Source: Curtobacterium sp. ER1/6
GTDB lineage: Bacteria; Actinomycetota; Actinomycetes; Actinomycetales; Microbacteriaceae
NCBI RefSeq assembly: GCF_001742745.1
Contig: NZ_MJAK01000011.1
Location: 35,562 to 99,561, forward strand
Length of the DNA: 64,000 nucleotides
Direction: 5' to 3'
The position numbers and the translations under genes were made by a program. Under the pieces are notes generated by a model. It made no database searches, had not been told where the DNA came from, and saw only the letters and a list, made by a program, of their open reading frames with translations. Below, piece after piece: positions 63,955-64,000 of this stretch (position 1 is its first letter; each line of letters starts with the position of its first letter).

Positions 63955-64000
63955 TCGGACGACCGGGCACGTCACGACGGGCGCGGCGGGGTGCTCCCCG

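Overview
The window is 64 kb of high-GC (about 70%) actinobacterial chromosome, with coding on both strands and strong G/C preference at third codon positions. Gene content points to Microbacteriaceae, most likely Curtobacterium or a close relative: mycothiol synthase, a SigK/RskA pair, CarD, SenX3/RegX3, a bacterial XPB helicase with its partner, an ispDF fusion and a DUF3027 gene. The genus is inferred from recall, not from an alignment. Almost everything is core chromosome. I see no prophage, insertion sequence, CRISPR array, replication origin or plasmid functions.

Layout. 1-2.6 kb: galT (cut by the window edge) divergent from a DeoR-type regulator and an aldose-1-epimerase gene. 2.6-4.8 kb: small hypothetical genes, tRNA-Lys with a truncated duplicate, and a 20-nt tandem repeat. 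4.8-6.3 kb: ECF sigma factor and its RskA-like anti-sigma factor. 6.5-15.7 kb: a phosphate block on the minus strand (pstSCAB, MutT1-like Nudix hydrolase, ppk) followed by mshD and a GlnR-like regulator. 15.8-20.1 kb: small membrane proteins, nitrobindin-like protein, YgfZ, methyltransferase, gpmA, P-loop kinase. 20.2-22.8 kb: phoU divergent from senX3-regX3. 22.9-27.9 kb: lipoprotein, then carD, ispDF, cysS, rlmB. 28-38 kb: DUF4032 protein, sugar-ABC ATPase, DsbA-like thioredoxin, zinc peptidase, gldA, DUF2090 aldolase-like gene, nnrE, alpha/beta hydrolase, aldo/keto reductase, tRNA-Thr. 38-44.5 kb: msrB, GNAT, DUF2332, DUF3263, LytR_C, cspA, groEL behind two CIRCE operators, and a DUF559-type gene. 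44.5-52.1 kb: a two-component system, XPB and its partner, a membrane protein, a long cold-shock protein and DUF3027. 52.2-64 kb: serC, DtxR/IdeR regulator, NlpC/P60 hydrolase, a candidate leader peptide, HNH nuclease, epoxide hydrolase, tRNA-Arg, argG, AI-2E transporter, three very small genes, nadE and a flotillin-like protein.

How the parts work together. Phosphate control is the main theme. SenX3/RegX3 and PhoU are encoded here, with the Pst transporter and polyphosphate kinase a few kilobases away. Direct repeats of GGTGAAC with 11-nt spacing, which look like PHO boxes, lie upstream of pstS and in the phoU/senX3 divergent region; a weaker one lies upstream of ppk.

Two window-wide patterns are worth attention. 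First, at least fifteen genes have a TANNNT -10 element ending 6-9 nt before the start codon and no Shine-Dalgarno sequence, as expected for leaderless mRNAs. Second, a family of near-perfect palindromic hairpins with a shared arm (ACGGGAGGCGCG) but variable, compensated tips sits downstream of unrelated genes at six or seven places. Other observations are a Cys/His-containing leader-peptide-like ORF followed by a hairpin, a frameshifted duplication at the 3' end of a hydrolase gene, and small CTC-motif proteins next to nadE.
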